Shown: positions 19,348 through 27,734, counted from the stretch's first letter. The stretch is 64,000 bases of DNA from Cellulomonas sp. Leaf395 (GCF_001424125.1 NZ_LMQI01000002.1:310001-374000), one strand, 5' to 3'. A program made the numbers and translations. The notes: generated by a model from the sequence alone, not told the origin.

Positions 19348-20059
19348 GTCCCGACGGCGGTCCGGTGTGCAGCCGGTCCACCACGCTGACCACCCCGAGC
19401 ACGACGACTGCGAGCGCCACCGCTGCCACGACGTCGGTGAGGAAGTGGTAGCCGAGGTACAGCCGGCTCAGCGCGACCAGGGCGGTGCCGACGACGGTCG
19501 CGACGCCCCACGCCACGATCCGAGCCACCGACGGGGTCCTGCTGCACACGAGGTAGCCGGCCACCAGCAGCAACGTCGCCGTCCCGATGGTGTGACCGGA
19601 CGGGAACGACGCCGTGGTCTCCGCACCGGGCACGAGCATCGCGTCCTCGGGTGGTCGCTCGCGCCCCACCAGGCCCTTGACTGCGAGGCTGATCAGGGTG
19701 GAGGCGATCATCGCCCCTGCGAGGAGCGCCGGCCGCCACCACTCGTGGCTCAGCAGGCCCCAGACCAGGCACGCGACCCCGACGATGATCGGCAGGACCA
19801 CCGGACCTGTCACGAAGGTGATGGCCGCCAGCACGACCGTCCATGCAGGCGTCCGGTGGGCGACGAGCCAGGTGAGCACCGGCTCGTCGAGGGCCCACAG
19901 GTCGTCCTGCTCCTGCACGGCGTCAAGGACGGAGAGGAACACGCTGAGGCCGACGGCGACGAGCACGAGCCCCGGCAGGACAGCCCAGAGCACGGGACGG
20001 GCGCGCAGGCCGGCGAATGCTGTGGTGCTCGGCGGCGCGAGGGCGGGTTCGTCCGACAT
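19289..20059 (-). CDS. PAP2-family membrane phosphatase
   Basis: A 256-aa integral membrane phosphatase of the type-2 phosphatidic acid phosphatase family, likely acting on a lipid phosphate or undecaprenyl pyrophosphate. The three active-site blocks are in order: KGLVGRERP, then FPSGH near the middle, then SRLYLGYHFLTDV. Five to six hydrophobic helices surround them. The ATG at 20059 lies 6 nt from a minus-strand TAGCGT hexamer, suggesting a leaderless transcript divergent from orn. The C-terminal ~25 residues are polar and overlap the convergent small membrane protein gene. Confidence 0.9.
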   Translation of the reverse strand: MSDEPALAPPSTTAFAGLRARPVLWAVLPGLVLVAVGLSVFLSVLDAVQEQDDLWALDEPVLTWLVAHRTPAWTVVLAAITFVTGPVVLPIIVGVACLVWGLLSHEWWRPALLAGAMIASTLISLAVKGLVGRERPPEDAMLVPGAETTASFPSGHTIGTATLLLVAGYLVCSRTPSVARIVAWGVATVVGTALVALSRLYLGYHFLTDVVAAVALAVVVLGVVSVVDRLHTGPPSGPIGAGRDRGPSTPTTQRPG

Positions 20060-20117
20060 GCACCGACGCTAACCGGGACACGACGACCCCACGACCGCGC
20101 GGACGCGCGACGCCCCC

Positions 20118-20123
20118 TAGGCT
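20118..20123 (+). promoter_or_regulatory. -10 hexamer of orn
   Basis: TAGGCT followed by 7 nt and the GTG of orn. It implies a leaderless mRNA and fixes the start codon. Confidence 0.6.
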
Positions 20124-20130
20124 GACCAGC

Positions 20131-20796
20131 GTGACCAGCACGCCGACGCCCCCGCCCGCCTCGACCGGCCAGGAGAGCGCCGACCGCATCGTCTGGATCG
20201 ACTGTGAGATGACCGGGCTCGACCTCGGCGCCGACGCCCTGGTCGAGGTCGCGGCGGTGGTGACGGACTCCGAGCTGCGCGTCCTGGGGGAGGGAGTCGA
20301 CGTCGTGATCTCGCCGCCCGCCGACGCGCTCGAGCAGATGAACGACTTCGTCCGCACGATGCACACCACGTCCGGCCTGCTCGACCAGCTGCCGACGGGC
20401 ACCACCCTCGAGGACGCGCAGAAGACGGTTCTGGAGTACATCCGCGCGTGGGTGCCGGACCCGGGCAAGGCTCCGCTGGCCGGTAACTCGGTGGGCACCG
20501 ACAAGGCGTTCCTCGACCGCGACATGACCGAGCTCGTGTCGTACCTGCACTACCGCGTGATCGACGTGTCGTCGATCAAGGAGCTCGCCCGCCGCTGGTA
20601 CCCGCGCGTGTACTTCGCGTCCCCCCGCAAGAACGGTGGGCACCGCGCGCTGGCCGACATCCTCGAGAGCATCGACGAGCTGCGCTACTACCGCGCGGCT
20701 CTCCTGCCGGCCCAGCCGGGCCCTGACTCGGCCGCGGCGAAGAAGATCGCCGCAGAGGTCGTCGCGACGTCCGTCACGAGGACGCTGCGGCCATAG
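20131..20796 (+). CDS. orn: oligoribonuclease
   Basis: Orn (221 aa) is a 3'-5' DEDDh exonuclease that degrades 2-5-nt RNAs (and pGpG) at the end of mRNA decay. Visible motifs: Exo I IVWIDCEMTGLDLG near residue 25, Exo II LAGNSVGTDKAFLDRDM, and Exo III KNGGHRALADILESI with the catalytic His/Asp. The core starts at about residue 20; the preceding Pro/Thr-rich extension is common in actinobacteria. The GTG start is set by the TAGGCT hexamer 7 nt upstream; an earlier ATG in frame at 20017 overlaps the PAP2 gene and is rejected. Confidence 0.95.
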   Translation: MTSTPTPPPASTGQESADRIVWIDCEMTGLDLGADALVEVAAVVTDSELRVLGEGVDVVISPPADALEQMNDFVRTMHTTSGLLDQLPTGTTLEDAQKTVLEYIRAWVPDPGKAPLAGNSVGTDKAFLDRDMTELVSYLHYRVIDVSSIKELARRWYPRVYFASPRKNGGHRALADILESIDELRYYRAALLPAQPGPDSAAAKKIAAEVVATSVTRTLRP

Positions 20797-20815
20797 CGCG
20801 GCCCGGGAACGGCGA

Positions 20816-20843
20816 CGGGCGCCGACCAGATGGTCGACGCCCG
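20816..20843. terminator. hairpin between orn and tRNA-His
   Basis: Inverted repeat CGGGCG-C-CGACC / GGTCG-A-CGCCCG around an AGAT loop, between the converging orn and tRNA-His genes. It could terminate both. Confidence 0.55.
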
Positions 20844-20852
20844 ACGCGATGG

Positions 20853-20925
20853 GGTGGCTAACGGGACTTGAACCCGCGACCCCCTGGACCACAACCAGGT
20901 GCTCTACCACCTGAGCTATAGCCAC
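20853..20925 (-). tRNA. tRNA-His (anticodon GTG)
   Basis: Minus-strand cloverleaf: acceptor arms GTGGCTA / TAGCCAC, anticodon stem-loop with TTGTGGT carrying GTG, T arm with GGTTCAAGT. The base at 20926 would supply an encoded G(-1), as is usual for bacterial tRNA-His. CCA is not encoded. Confidence 0.95.
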
Positions 20926-21026
20926 CACGATCCCCGACGCGGACGCCGGGCCGTCCAGAAGTGTACCCGAGGCTCGGACCACTTCTGGAACCGACGGGCA
21001 GTGGTCTGGGCCACTCCCCGCCGACG

Positions 21027-21950
21027 TCAGAGTCGCGCCGTGAACGCGTCGGCGAACCGTGCCGCCGAGCCTTCCCCGTGCGCGAAGAACATGGACGGCT
21101 CGGTGAGCTCGACCTCGAGGATGACAGGGTTGCCCTCGTCGTCCGGGATCAGGTCGACGCGGGCGTACAGCAGCGGTCCGTCCGCGCCCGGCGCGAGGTC
21201 GGGCAGGGCGGCGACGACCCGCTCAGCGAGCTCGCGCTCGGCATCGCTCGCGTCCCGTGGGGCCATGATCTCCTGGCGGTACAGCTCGTCCGCCAGCTGC
21301 CCCCGGAACGGCCCGTCGAGCAGAGCGCCCTTGCGGACGGAGTGGCTGAACTGCCCGTCGATGAACACCAGGCCCGTCTCGCCGGCCGTGTCCACGTTGC
21401 GCAGGTACCGCTGGATCATGACGCGGCGGCCCACGCTCAGCAGGTTCTTGGCGTGCGTGATGGCGAGCGAGCGCTGCTGCGTGACGCCGGCGTCATACCG
21501 CCCGGTGTCGCGGGCGCCGGCGCTGACGGTCGGCTTGATGACGAAGTCACCGAACGCGGGGAAGCGCGTGTGGATAGCGCGCGAGTCGTGGTTGCGCTCC
21601 GGGTCCAGCCAGATGGTCGGCACGATCGGCAGACCGGATGTCTCCAGGTCCCGCAGGTACGTCTTGTCGATGTTCCAGCCCACCACCGAGGCGGGGTTGA
21701 GCAGCGTGCTGGTCCGCTCGACGCGGCGCGTCCAGTCGGCGAACTGCGCGGGCCGGTCGGTGTAGTCCCACGTGGACCGGATGATGACGTGGGGGTACGT
21801 GCCCCAGTCGACGGTCGGGTCGTCCCAGACGACGGCGTCCGTGGCGATGCCGCGCTCGAGCAGCGCGGCGCGCAGGGCGTGGTCGTCGGGGTCGAGCTCG
21901 GGCAGCTCGGCACAGGTGGCGAGCGCGAGTCGGGCCGTCGTCGTGGTCAC
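21027..21950 (-). CDS. ATP-grasp domain protein
   Basis: A 307-aa protein of the glutathione-synthetase/RimK-like ATP-grasp fold, which ligates a carboxylate to an amine or thiol using ATP. Visible: the pre-ATP-grasp part with IIRSTWDYTDRPAQF, the ATP-binding lysine block DFVIKPTVSAGARDTGRY, VMIQRYLRNVDTAGETGLVFIDGQFSHSVRKG, and the late metal-ligand block LYARVDLIPDDEGNPVILEVELTEPSMF. Substrates cannot be predicted. The GTG start overlaps the stop of the upstream Opu ATPase as GTGA, so the two are translationally coupled. Confidence 0.8.
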   Translation of the reverse strand: MTTTTARLALATCAELPELDPDDHALRAALLERGIATDAVVWDDPTVDWGTYPHVIIRSTWDYTDRPAQFADWTRRVERTSTLLNPASVVGWNIDKTYLRDLETSGLPIVPTIWLDPERNHDSRAIHTRFPAFGDFVIKPTVSAGARDTGRYDAGVTQQRSLAITHAKNLLSVGRRVMIQRYLRNVDTAGETGLVFIDGQFSHSVRKGALLDGPFRGQLADELYRQEIMAPRDASDAERELAERVVAALPDLAPGADGPLLYARVDLIPDDEGNPVILEVELTEPSMFFAHGEGSAARFADAFTARL

Positions 21951-23032
21951 GTGCGCAGCGTACCGACGGGGGCGGCGCCGACCGATGTGTCGTGCGTCTC
22001 GTCGTCCGGCTCGGTGACTCGGTCCAGCGCGCGCACGACGGTGGCGGGGGTGGCGCTGCCGACGACCCGGCCCCGGTCGTCGTGCACCGGCAGAGGCCCG
22101 TCGGCGCCGACGAGCGCGGACAGCACGTCGCCCAGCTCGGCGCCGATGGTCAGCGCCGTGCCGACTGCGCTCTCTGTGCCGTCCTGCACGCCCGGGTCCA
22201 GGTCAGCGCGCTCCAGGCGACCGAGCGCCAGAAGGCGGGCGGTGCGGCCGCGGCCGACGAGGTCCGCGACGGCGGGGGTGGCGGGCCGGGCCACGATGTC
22301 GAGCGGCGAGGCCAGCTGCTCGATCCGGGCGCCGGTGCTGAGCACCGCCACGCGGTCCGCCATCCGCACGGCCTCGTCGATGTCGTGCGTGACCAGCATC
22401 ACGGTGATGCCGAGCGCGCGCTGGATCCGCGCGAACTCGGTCTGCAGGCGGCGCCGGCCCACGGGGTCGACCGCGCCGAACGGCTCGTCCATGAGCAGCA
22501 CCGGGGGGTCCGTGGCCAGCGCCCGGGCGACTCCGACACGCTGGCGCTCGCCGCCGGACAGCTCGTGAGGGAACCGACGCGCGTACCGGTCGGGCGGCAG
22601 ACCGACGAGGTCGAGCAGCTCCTCCACCCGAGCAGCCGTCCGCTTGCGGTCCCAGCCGACCAGCCCCGGGACCGTCGCGACGTTCTGGGCGACCGTGCGG
22701 TGCGGGAAGAGCCCCACATTCTGGATGACATAGCCCATCCGGCGCCGGAGCCCGACGGGATCGACCGTCGTGACGTCCTCACCCTGGAGCAGGATGCGTC
22801 CCGAGGTGGGCTCGACCAGGCGGTTCGCCATGCGGAGGGTGGTCGTCTTGCCGCACCCCGACGGACCGACGAGCACGAGCACCTCGTGCGGCTGCACCGC
22901 CAGGGTCAGGTCGTCGACCGCTGCGCCGGACTCTCCGCGCCCGGACGCGTAGGACTTGCTGACGTGCTCGAAGGCGATCGCCGGGTCGTCTGCCACCTCC
23001 AGGACGCTAGTCGCTGCGTCCGACAGCCGCAC
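21947..23032 (-). CDS. osmoprotectant ABC importer ATPase (OpuCA-like)
   Basis: ATP-binding subunit (361 aa) of an Opu-type glycine betaine/choline importer. ABC domain: Walker A GPSGCGKTTT, the Q-loop block GYVIQNVGLFPHRTVAQNVATVPGL typical of OpuA/OpuC ATPases, signature LSGGERQRVGVARAL, Walker B LLMDEPFGAVD. The C-terminal ~100 residues include one CBS-like segment (ALVGADGPLPVHDDRGRVVGSATPATVVRAL), the presumed ionic-strength sensor. The start may be GTG 23032 or GTG 22996, just before the conserved core. Unlike most Opu loci it is transcribed away from its permease and binding-protein genes. Confidence 0.88.
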   Translation of the reverse strand: MRLSDAATSVLEVADDPAIAFEHVSKSYASGRGESGAAVDDLTLAVQPHEVLVLVGPSGCGKTTTLRMANRLVEPTSGRILLQGEDVTTVDPVGLRRRMGYVIQNVGLFPHRTVAQNVATVPGLVGWDRKRTAARVEELLDLVGLPPDRYARRFPHELSGGERQRVGVARALATDPPVLLMDEPFGAVDPVGRRRLQTEFARIQRALGITVMLVTHDIDEAVRMADRVAVLSTGARIEQLASPLDIVARPATPAVADLVGRGRTARLLALGRLERADLDPGVQDGTESAVGTALTIGAELGDVLSALVGADGPLPVHDDRGRVVGSATPATVVRALDRVTEPDDETHDTSVGAAPVGTLRT

Positions 23033-23066
23033 AGCCGCACATCCTGCGCATGTCGGAGGCCGCGGG

Positions 23067-23072
23067 TACGTT
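23067..23072 (+). promoter_or_regulatory. -10 hexamer of the Opu permease operon
   Basis: TACGTT followed by 7 nt and ATG at 23080. This argues for a leaderless mRNA beginning at that ATG, against the in-frame ATG at 23050, which the hexamer would place upstream of the transcript. Confidence 0.55.
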
Positions 23073-23079
23073 CACCCCC

Positions 23080-23754
23080 ATGCGTCCGGCCGAGGCTCCA
23101 CCCAACCCGTGGTTCTCCTGGGAGTACGTCGAGCGCAACTACCAGGACATCGCCCGCTTCCTGGAGCAGCACGCGTCACTGACGTTCCAGGCAGTCGTCA
23201 TCGCGTTCGTGCTCGCGGTGCCGCTCGGTGCGCTGGCACACCTCAAGCCCCGCCTGGCCGGACCGGTGCTCGGCGTCGCGGGCGTCCTCTACACCGTGCC
23301 GTCCCTCGCACTCTTCGCGATCCTCGCGCCGTACACGGGCATCGGCCGCACCACCGTCCTCATCGGCCTGGTCTCCTACGCCCTGCTCGTCCTGACCCGG
23401 AACGTGCTGGTCGGGCTGCAAGGCGTTGACCCGGCGGTCCGGGACGCCGCGCGCGGCATGGGCTACGGCCGGACCCGGCTGCTGCTCGCCGTCGAGCTGC
23501 CGCAGGCGCTTCCCAGCATCATCGCGGGGCTCCGGCTCGCCACGGTGACCACGGTCGCGCTGGTCACCGTCGGGGTCGTGGTCGGCTACGGCGGGCTCGG
23601 CCAGCTGATGTTCCGTGGCTTCCGCAGCAACTACCACGCGGAGATCATGACGGCGACGGTGCTGTGCCTCCTGCTCGCGCTGGTGTGCGACCTGGTGCTC
23701 GCGGGGGTCGGCCGCCGGCTCACCCCGTGGGCGCGCGTCGAGAGGCCGGTGTGA
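23080..23754 (+). CDS. osmoprotectant ABC importer permease 1 (OpuCB/OpuCD-like)
   Basis: A 224-aa inner-membrane permease of the BetT/OpuC type with about five or six transmembrane helices. The binding-protein-dependent EAA motif region reads AARGMGYGRTRLLLAVELPQALPSIIAGLRLA, and the family-typical start of the membrane core is HASLTFQAVVIAFVLAVPLG. It pairs with the next permease and the divergent ATPase to import compatible solutes. The stop is followed after 1 nt by the next permease start. The start is set by the leaderless promoter. Confidence 0.9.
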   Translation: MRPAEAPPNPWFSWEYVERNYQDIARFLEQHASLTFQAVVIAFVLAVPLGALAHLKPRLAGPVLGVAGVLYTVPSLALFAILAPYTGIGRTTVLIGLVSYALLVLTRNVLVGLQGVDPAVRDAARGMGYGRTRLLLAVELPQALPSIIAGLRLATVTTVALVTVGVVVGYGGLGQLMFRGFRSNYHAEIMTATVLCLLLALVCDLVLAGVGRRLTPWARVERPV

Positions 23755-23755
23755 C

Positions 23756-24532
23756 GTGGACGTCCTCCAGGAGGCCTTCCTCTGGCTGAACGACCCGCTG
23801 AACTGGGTCGGTCGCAACGGTGTCCTCGCCCTGACGCGCGACCACATCGTCGTGTCGGTCCTCGCTGTGCTGCTCGCCGCCGTCGTCGCGCTGCCGACCG
23901 GCCTGTGGCTCGGTCACCGCCGCCGGGGCGCGACCGCCGGCGTCGTCGTCGCCAACACCACGCGCGCCCTCCCCACGCTCGCGCTGCTCACCCTGCTCGC
24001 CGCGAGCGGCCTGTTCGGCAACACGGCCACCGTGCTCGCGTGCGCCGTGTTCGCCGTCCCGCCGCTGCTCACCAACACCGTGACCGGCCTCGGCGAGGTC
24101 GACGCCGACATCCGCGACGCGGCACGCGGCGTGGGGATGTCGGGCCGACGCAGCCTGTGGGCGGTCGAGGTGCCGCTCGCGGTCCCGCTGATCGCCGCCG
24201 GTATCCGCACCGCGTCCGTGCAGGTGCTCGCGACCGTTCCGCTCGCGGCGCTCGTCGGCGGTCGCAGCCTCGGCACGATCGTGGTCACCGGCTTCGGGAC
24301 GCAGGACTACGGCCAGGTGCTGGCGGGCGGCATCCTGGTCGCCGGGCTGTGCCTGGTCTCCGAGGGTCTGCTCGCGATCGTGCAGCGACTCTCGACACCG
24401 CGCGGGCTGCGCGCCTTGGCACGGGACACCTCGGACACGCCGTCCCGACGCGCCCGCCGGTCTCAGATCACAGCCCCAGGGCTTGCCGAGCCCACCCCAA
24501 GCGGATCGAATAGGTCGGGTTCTTCGGCCTGA
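23756..24532 (+). CDS. osmoprotectant ABC importer permease 2 (OpuCB/OpuCD-like)
   Basis: A 258-aa permease with the same fold: membrane core from RDHIVVSVLAVLLAAVVALPTG, EAA region AARGVGMSGRRSLWAVEVPLAVPLIAAGIRTA, and the family block LAALVGGRSLGTIVVTGFG. About six hydrophobic helices, then a ~50-residue polar tail (after residue 208) longer than usual. It begins at GTG 23756 directly after the first permease stops. A GGAG-containing ribosome-binding site for the binding-protein gene follows 60 bp downstream. Confidence 0.88.
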   Translation: MDVLQEAFLWLNDPLNWVGRNGVLALTRDHIVVSVLAVLLAAVVALPTGLWLGHRRRGATAGVVVANTTRALPTLALLTLLAASGLFGNTATVLACAVFAVPPLLTNTVTGLGEVDADIRDAARGVGMSGRRSLWAVEVPLAVPLIAAGIRTASVQVLATVPLAALVGGRSLGTIVVTGFGTQDYGQVLAGGILVAGLCLVSEGLLAIVQRLSTPRGLRALARDTSDTPSRRARRSQITAPGLAEPTPSGSNRSGSSA

Positions 24533-24598
24533 CATCCTCCGACGGCAGCCCTGTCGTCGCCCTGGACCACTCCCAGCCGACTCCACGAGGAGAGCACG

Positions 24599-25606
24599 AT
24601 GCGAGCGAGACGCTCCACCACCCTGACCCTGGTCGCCATCGCCGCCCTCGCGCTCAGCGCCTGCGGGAACCCCGGCTCGGGCGGAGGCGAGGCCGACCCC
24701 ACGTCGTCCGGCACGTCCGGCCTGGCCACCTGCGACCCGATCGCGGGCGAGAAGCTTGTCGTCCTCGAGGACGACAAGGGCCTGCAGAACGCGGACAACA
24801 TCATCCCCGCGGTGAACAAGGCCGCCGCGGCGGCGAACCCCGCCGTCATCGAGCTGCTGGACACGGTGTCCGCCGCGCTCGACACCGACAAGCTCATCGA
24901 GCTCAATAAGGCCGTCGACATCGACCGGCGCACGTCGAGCGACGTGGCGCAGGAGTTCGTCGACACCGAGGACCTCGCGGCCGAGGACGGCGCCGTCGGC
25001 GCGGGCGCGCCGCTCGTCATCGGTGCCGCGAACTTCTCGGAGAGCGCGACGCTGGCGGAGATCTACGCGGCCGTGCTGCGGACGGCCGGCTTCACCGTCG
25101 AGGTGCGCACCATCGGCAACCGCGAGACCTACCTCCCGCCGCTCGCGGACGGCACGCTCACCGCGGTCCCGGAGTACGCCGCGACGCTCGCGGACTTCCT
25201 CAACGCGCAGCAGAACGGCGCCGACGCCGAGTCCGTGGCGTCGGCGGACGTCGACGAGACCGTGGCAGCGCTGACCCCGCTCGCCGACGCCGCCGGCCTG
25301 GCCGTCGGCGCGGCGTCCGCGGCGCAGGACCAGAACGCCTTCGCGGTGACCAGCGAGTTCGCGACGGAGCACGACCTGACCACGCTGAGCGACCTCGCCG
25401 CCGCCTGCGGTGGCCTGGTCCTGGCCGGCCCGGCCGAGTGCCCCGACCGGCCGTTCTGCCAGATCGGTCTGGAGGAGACGTACGGCATCGAGTTCGCCGA
25501 CTTCCAGTCGTACGACTTCGGCCTGATCGGCCAGGCCGTGCGCCAGGGTGAGGCAGCCATCGGCCTGGTGCTGTCGAGCGACGGGTCCCTCGCCGCCGAC
25601 AGCTGA
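24599..25606 (+). CDS. osmoprotectant-binding lipoprotein, circularly permuted OpuCC-like
   Basis: A 335-aa lipoprotein (lipobox LSAC, C22) completing the Opu importer; it captures glycine betaine, choline or a relative outside the membrane. The order of its segments is abnormal. Residues 52-127 (KLVVLEDDKGLQNADNIIP ... AVDIDRRTSSDVAQEFV) match what is normally the C-terminal end of OpuCC/OsmF. After a short Ala/Gly linker, residues 138-335 (PLVIGAANFSESATLAEIY ... IGLVLSSDGSLAADS) match the normal N-terminal and middle part. The protein stops at the point where an ordinary OpuCC would continue into LxxLxDDK. The ATG has a GAGGAGAG site. Confidence 0.9.
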   Translation: MRARRSTTLTLVAIAALALSACGNPGSGGGEADPTSSGTSGLATCDPIAGEKLVVLEDDKGLQNADNIIPAVNKAAAAANPAVIELLDTVSAALDTDKLIELNKAVDIDRRTSSDVAQEFVDTEDLAAEDGAVGAGAPLVIGAANFSESATLAEIYAAVLRTAGFTVEVRTIGNRETYLPPLADGTLTAVPEYAATLADFLNAQQNGADAESVASADVDETVAALTPLADAAGLAVGAASAAQDQNAFAVTSEFATEHDLTTLSDLAAACGGLVLAGPAECPDRPFCQIGLEETYGIEFADFQSYDFGLIGQAVRQGEAAIGLVLSSDGSLAADS

Positions 25607-25618
25607 CGGTCCGAGGGA

Positions 25619-25646
25619 GGGGCGGACCCGGTCGGGTCCGCCCCTT
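25619..25646. terminator. bidirectional terminator between the Opu operon and the flavin oxidoreductase
   Basis: Perfect 11-bp stem GGGGCGGACCC / GGGTCCGCCCC with a 4-nt loop GGTC, followed by TT on the plus strand. It separates two converging genes. Confidence 0.85.
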
Positions 25647-25654
25647 CGTCGCGT

Positions 25655-27145
25655 TCAGAGCCCCGCGGTCTCCAGCAGGCGGAGCCAGACCTCGCTCACC
25701 GTCGGGTACGACGGGACCGCGTGCCAGAGCCGGTCGAGCGGTACCTCGCCGACGACGGCGATCGTCGCGGCGTGCAGCATCTCGGCCACCTCCGGGCCGA
25801 CGAAGGTCGCTCCGACGATCACGCCGCGAGCCTCGTCGACGACGATCTGCGCGCGGCCCGCGTAGTCCTCGGCGAAGACCGAGGCACCGGCAACGTTCTC
25901 GAGGTCGTACCCGACCACGCGCACGTCGAGGCCCTTCTCCCGGGCGGCCGTCTCGCTCAGACCGACCCATGCGACCTCGGGCCGCGTGAACACGACCTGC
26001 GGCACGGCGGTGACGTCCGCGGTGGCCCTGTAGCGGCTCCACGGCGCGGCGGCCCGCTCGTCGCCGGAGGCGAGCGCCCGATCGCCGGCCGTCGCGCCCT
26101 CCGGGGAGTCGACTGACGAGGCCCGCGGGTCGAAGCGCGCGGCGACGACGTCACCGACCACCCGGGCGTCGTACTTGCCCTGGTGGGTGGTCGCGGTCCG
26201 GCCGGACACGTCGCCGACGGCGAACAGCCAGCCGCCATCGGCGCCGGTCACCTGGAGGGCGTCGTCGACGGTGAGGGGCTTGCCCGGCTCGAGTCCCAGC
26301 GTCTCCAGCCCCAGGTCGACGGTGCGCGGCCGACGGCCGGTGGCGACGAGCACCTCGTCGACGACGAGGTCCGCGCCGGAGCCCGTCCTCAGGTGCACGC
26401 CGTCGGCCTCCCGCCGCACCGACTGCGCCTCGGTGCCGAACAGCACGGACACGCCGCGGTCGGCCAAGGCCGTGGCGACCGCCTCGCCGGCGAACGGCTC
26501 GGCGTTGGCCAGGAGCCGGTCGCTCCGCACGACGAGCGTCACCGCACTGCCGAAGTCCGCGAACGCCGTGGCCATCTCGACGCCGACGACGCCGCCCCCG
26601 AGGACTGCCAGCCGCGCGGGAACCTGCTGCGCGGAGGTCGCCTCACGGCTGGTCCAGGGCGGCAGCTCCGCCAGCCCGTCGATGGCCGGCACCACGGCGG
26701 CGGACCCCGTCGCGACGACGACCGCGTGCCGCGCGGTCACGGACACCGGCCCGTCGTCACTGTCGACCGTCAGGGCGCGCTCCCCGGTGAACCGTGCGTG
26801 CCCCCGCAGCAGCGTGATCCCCGTGCTCTCCACCCACTCGACCTGCGAGCTGTCGTCCCACCGGTGGGTGACGGCATCCCGGCGCGCGAACGCGGCCGCG
26901 ATGTCGACGTCAGCCGTGACGGCCGCGGCCGCGCCCGGGACGCCACGGGCAGCCGCGAGCGCCGCGCCGGGCCGCAGGAGCGCCTTCGACGGCATGCAGG
27001 CCCAGTACGAGCACTCGCCACCGACCAGGGCGGCCTCGACCAGCGCGACGCTCAGACCGGTCCGCCCGGCGCGGTCGGCGACGTTCTCCCCGACGGCACC
27101 GCCGCCGATCACCACGACGTCGAACTCGCGTTCCTGCTGCACCAT
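25655..27145 (-). CDS. FAD-dependent pyridine nucleotide-disulfide oxidoreductase
   Basis: A 496-aa flavoprotein of the dihydrolipoamide dehydrogenase/mercuric reductase class. N-terminal FAD motif VVIGGGAVGENVADRA; redox-active pair in GGECSYWACMPSKALLRPG (two cysteines four residues apart); NAD(P) Rossmann motif LGGGVVGVEMATAFADFG; second FAD block WLFAVGDVSGRTATTHQGKYDARVV; C-terminal dimer domain with the His-Glu pair HAVPSYPTVSE. The 'CSYWAC' variant marks a subfamily distinct from true E3. No 2-oxoacid dehydrogenase genes are nearby, so the substrate is unknown. The ATG at 27145 has GGAG about 7 nt upstream. Confidence 0.87.
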   Translation of the reverse strand: MVQQEREFDVVVIGGGAVGENVADRAGRTGLSVALVEAALVGGECSYWACMPSKALLRPGAALAAARGVPGAAAAVTADVDIAAAFARRDAVTHRWDDSSQVEWVESTGITLLRGHARFTGERALTVDSDDGPVSVTARHAVVVATGSAAVVPAIDGLAELPPWTSREATSAQQVPARLAVLGGGVVGVEMATAFADFGSAVTLVVRSDRLLANAEPFAGEAVATALADRGVSVLFGTEAQSVRREADGVHLRTGSGADLVVDEVLVATGRRPRTVDLGLETLGLEPGKPLTVDDALQVTGADGGWLFAVGDVSGRTATTHQGKYDARVVGDVVAARFDPRASSVDSPEGATAGDRALASGDERAAAPWSRYRATADVTAVPQVVFTRPEVAWVGLSETAAREKGLDVRVVGYDLENVAGASVFAEDYAGRAQIVVDEARGVIVGATFVGPEVAEMLHAATIAVVGEVPLDRLWHAVPSYPTVSEVWLRLLETAGL

Positions 27146-27243
27146 CACCGGCTCCGTCCGTCCCACCCTGTCCACGGCGGGCAGCCGGGACCTCGCCCAT
27201 GGTGTCCCGGTCGTCGCGGCCGCGCAGCACGGCGGTACGACAA

Positions 27244-27281
27244 AGGGCCCTCCTCCAGCGTTTCCGCTGGTGGAAGGCCCT
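27244..27281 (-). terminator. terminator after tRNA-Lys
   Basis: Minus-strand hairpin AGGGCC...CCAGCG / CGCTGG...GGCCCT with a 4-nt loop, followed by TTTG. It lies 8 bp downstream of tRNA-Lys. Confidence 0.8.
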
Positions 27282-27289
27282 CCGGGTGG

Positions 27290-27362
<73 letters not shown>

Positions 27363-27428
27363 GCGGTTGAGAACGCTAGCAGGCCGGACGCCCGAACTGC
27401 CAATCGAAACGGGGTGCCGTGACGACCG

Positions 27429-27632
27429 TCACGCACCGCCGCCGTCGGACGACTTCTGGTCCGCCTCCCACCACGCCTCGTCGGGCAGCCCCTCGGCCTC
27501 GAGGATCTCGGCGGACGTGGCCTCAGGGGTGGCCAGGTCGACGATGAGGGCCAGCGGAACGTGCTGGGCGAGCAGGTCGCGGACGGCCTGGGTGTCCTCG
27601 GCAGGTACAGGCGTGGGGTCGTGCTCGGTCAT
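27429..27632 (-). CDS. small acidic hypothetical protein
   Basis: A 67-aa acidic protein (MTEHDPTPVPAEDTQ, then VRDLLAQHVPLALIVDLATPEATSAEIL and GLPDEAWWEADQ). No signal peptide or membrane helix. I do not recognise a named family, but the well-formed codon pattern and AGGGAG site 6 nt before the ATG at 27632 support a real gene. Upstream in-frame ATGs at 27638 and 27683 are less well placed. Flanked by tRNA-Lys and the GroES-like gene; no functional hint from context. Confidence 0.65.
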   Translation of the reverse strand: MTEHDPTPVPAEDTQAVRDLLAQHVPLALIVDLATPEATSAEILEAEGLPDEAWWEADQKSSDGGGA

Positions 27633-27734
27633 CGTCATCTCCCTGGGAACGACGTGTCCCCCACTGCTCCATGCCATCACCACGTTCCGCGCGGTGCAAG
27701 GTGGCCGGGCCGACTCCGTCGAGGGGATGAACGA

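Noticed and set aside
23050..23079. Upstream ATG as start of the first Opu permease
   Set aside because: TACGTT with 7-nt spacing to ATG 23080 and lack of a ribosome-binding site favour the later start.
24471..24598. A riboswitch or attenuator before the osmoprotectant-binding protein gene
   Set aside because: The gap is only 66 bp and shows no known aptamer pattern or strong stem.
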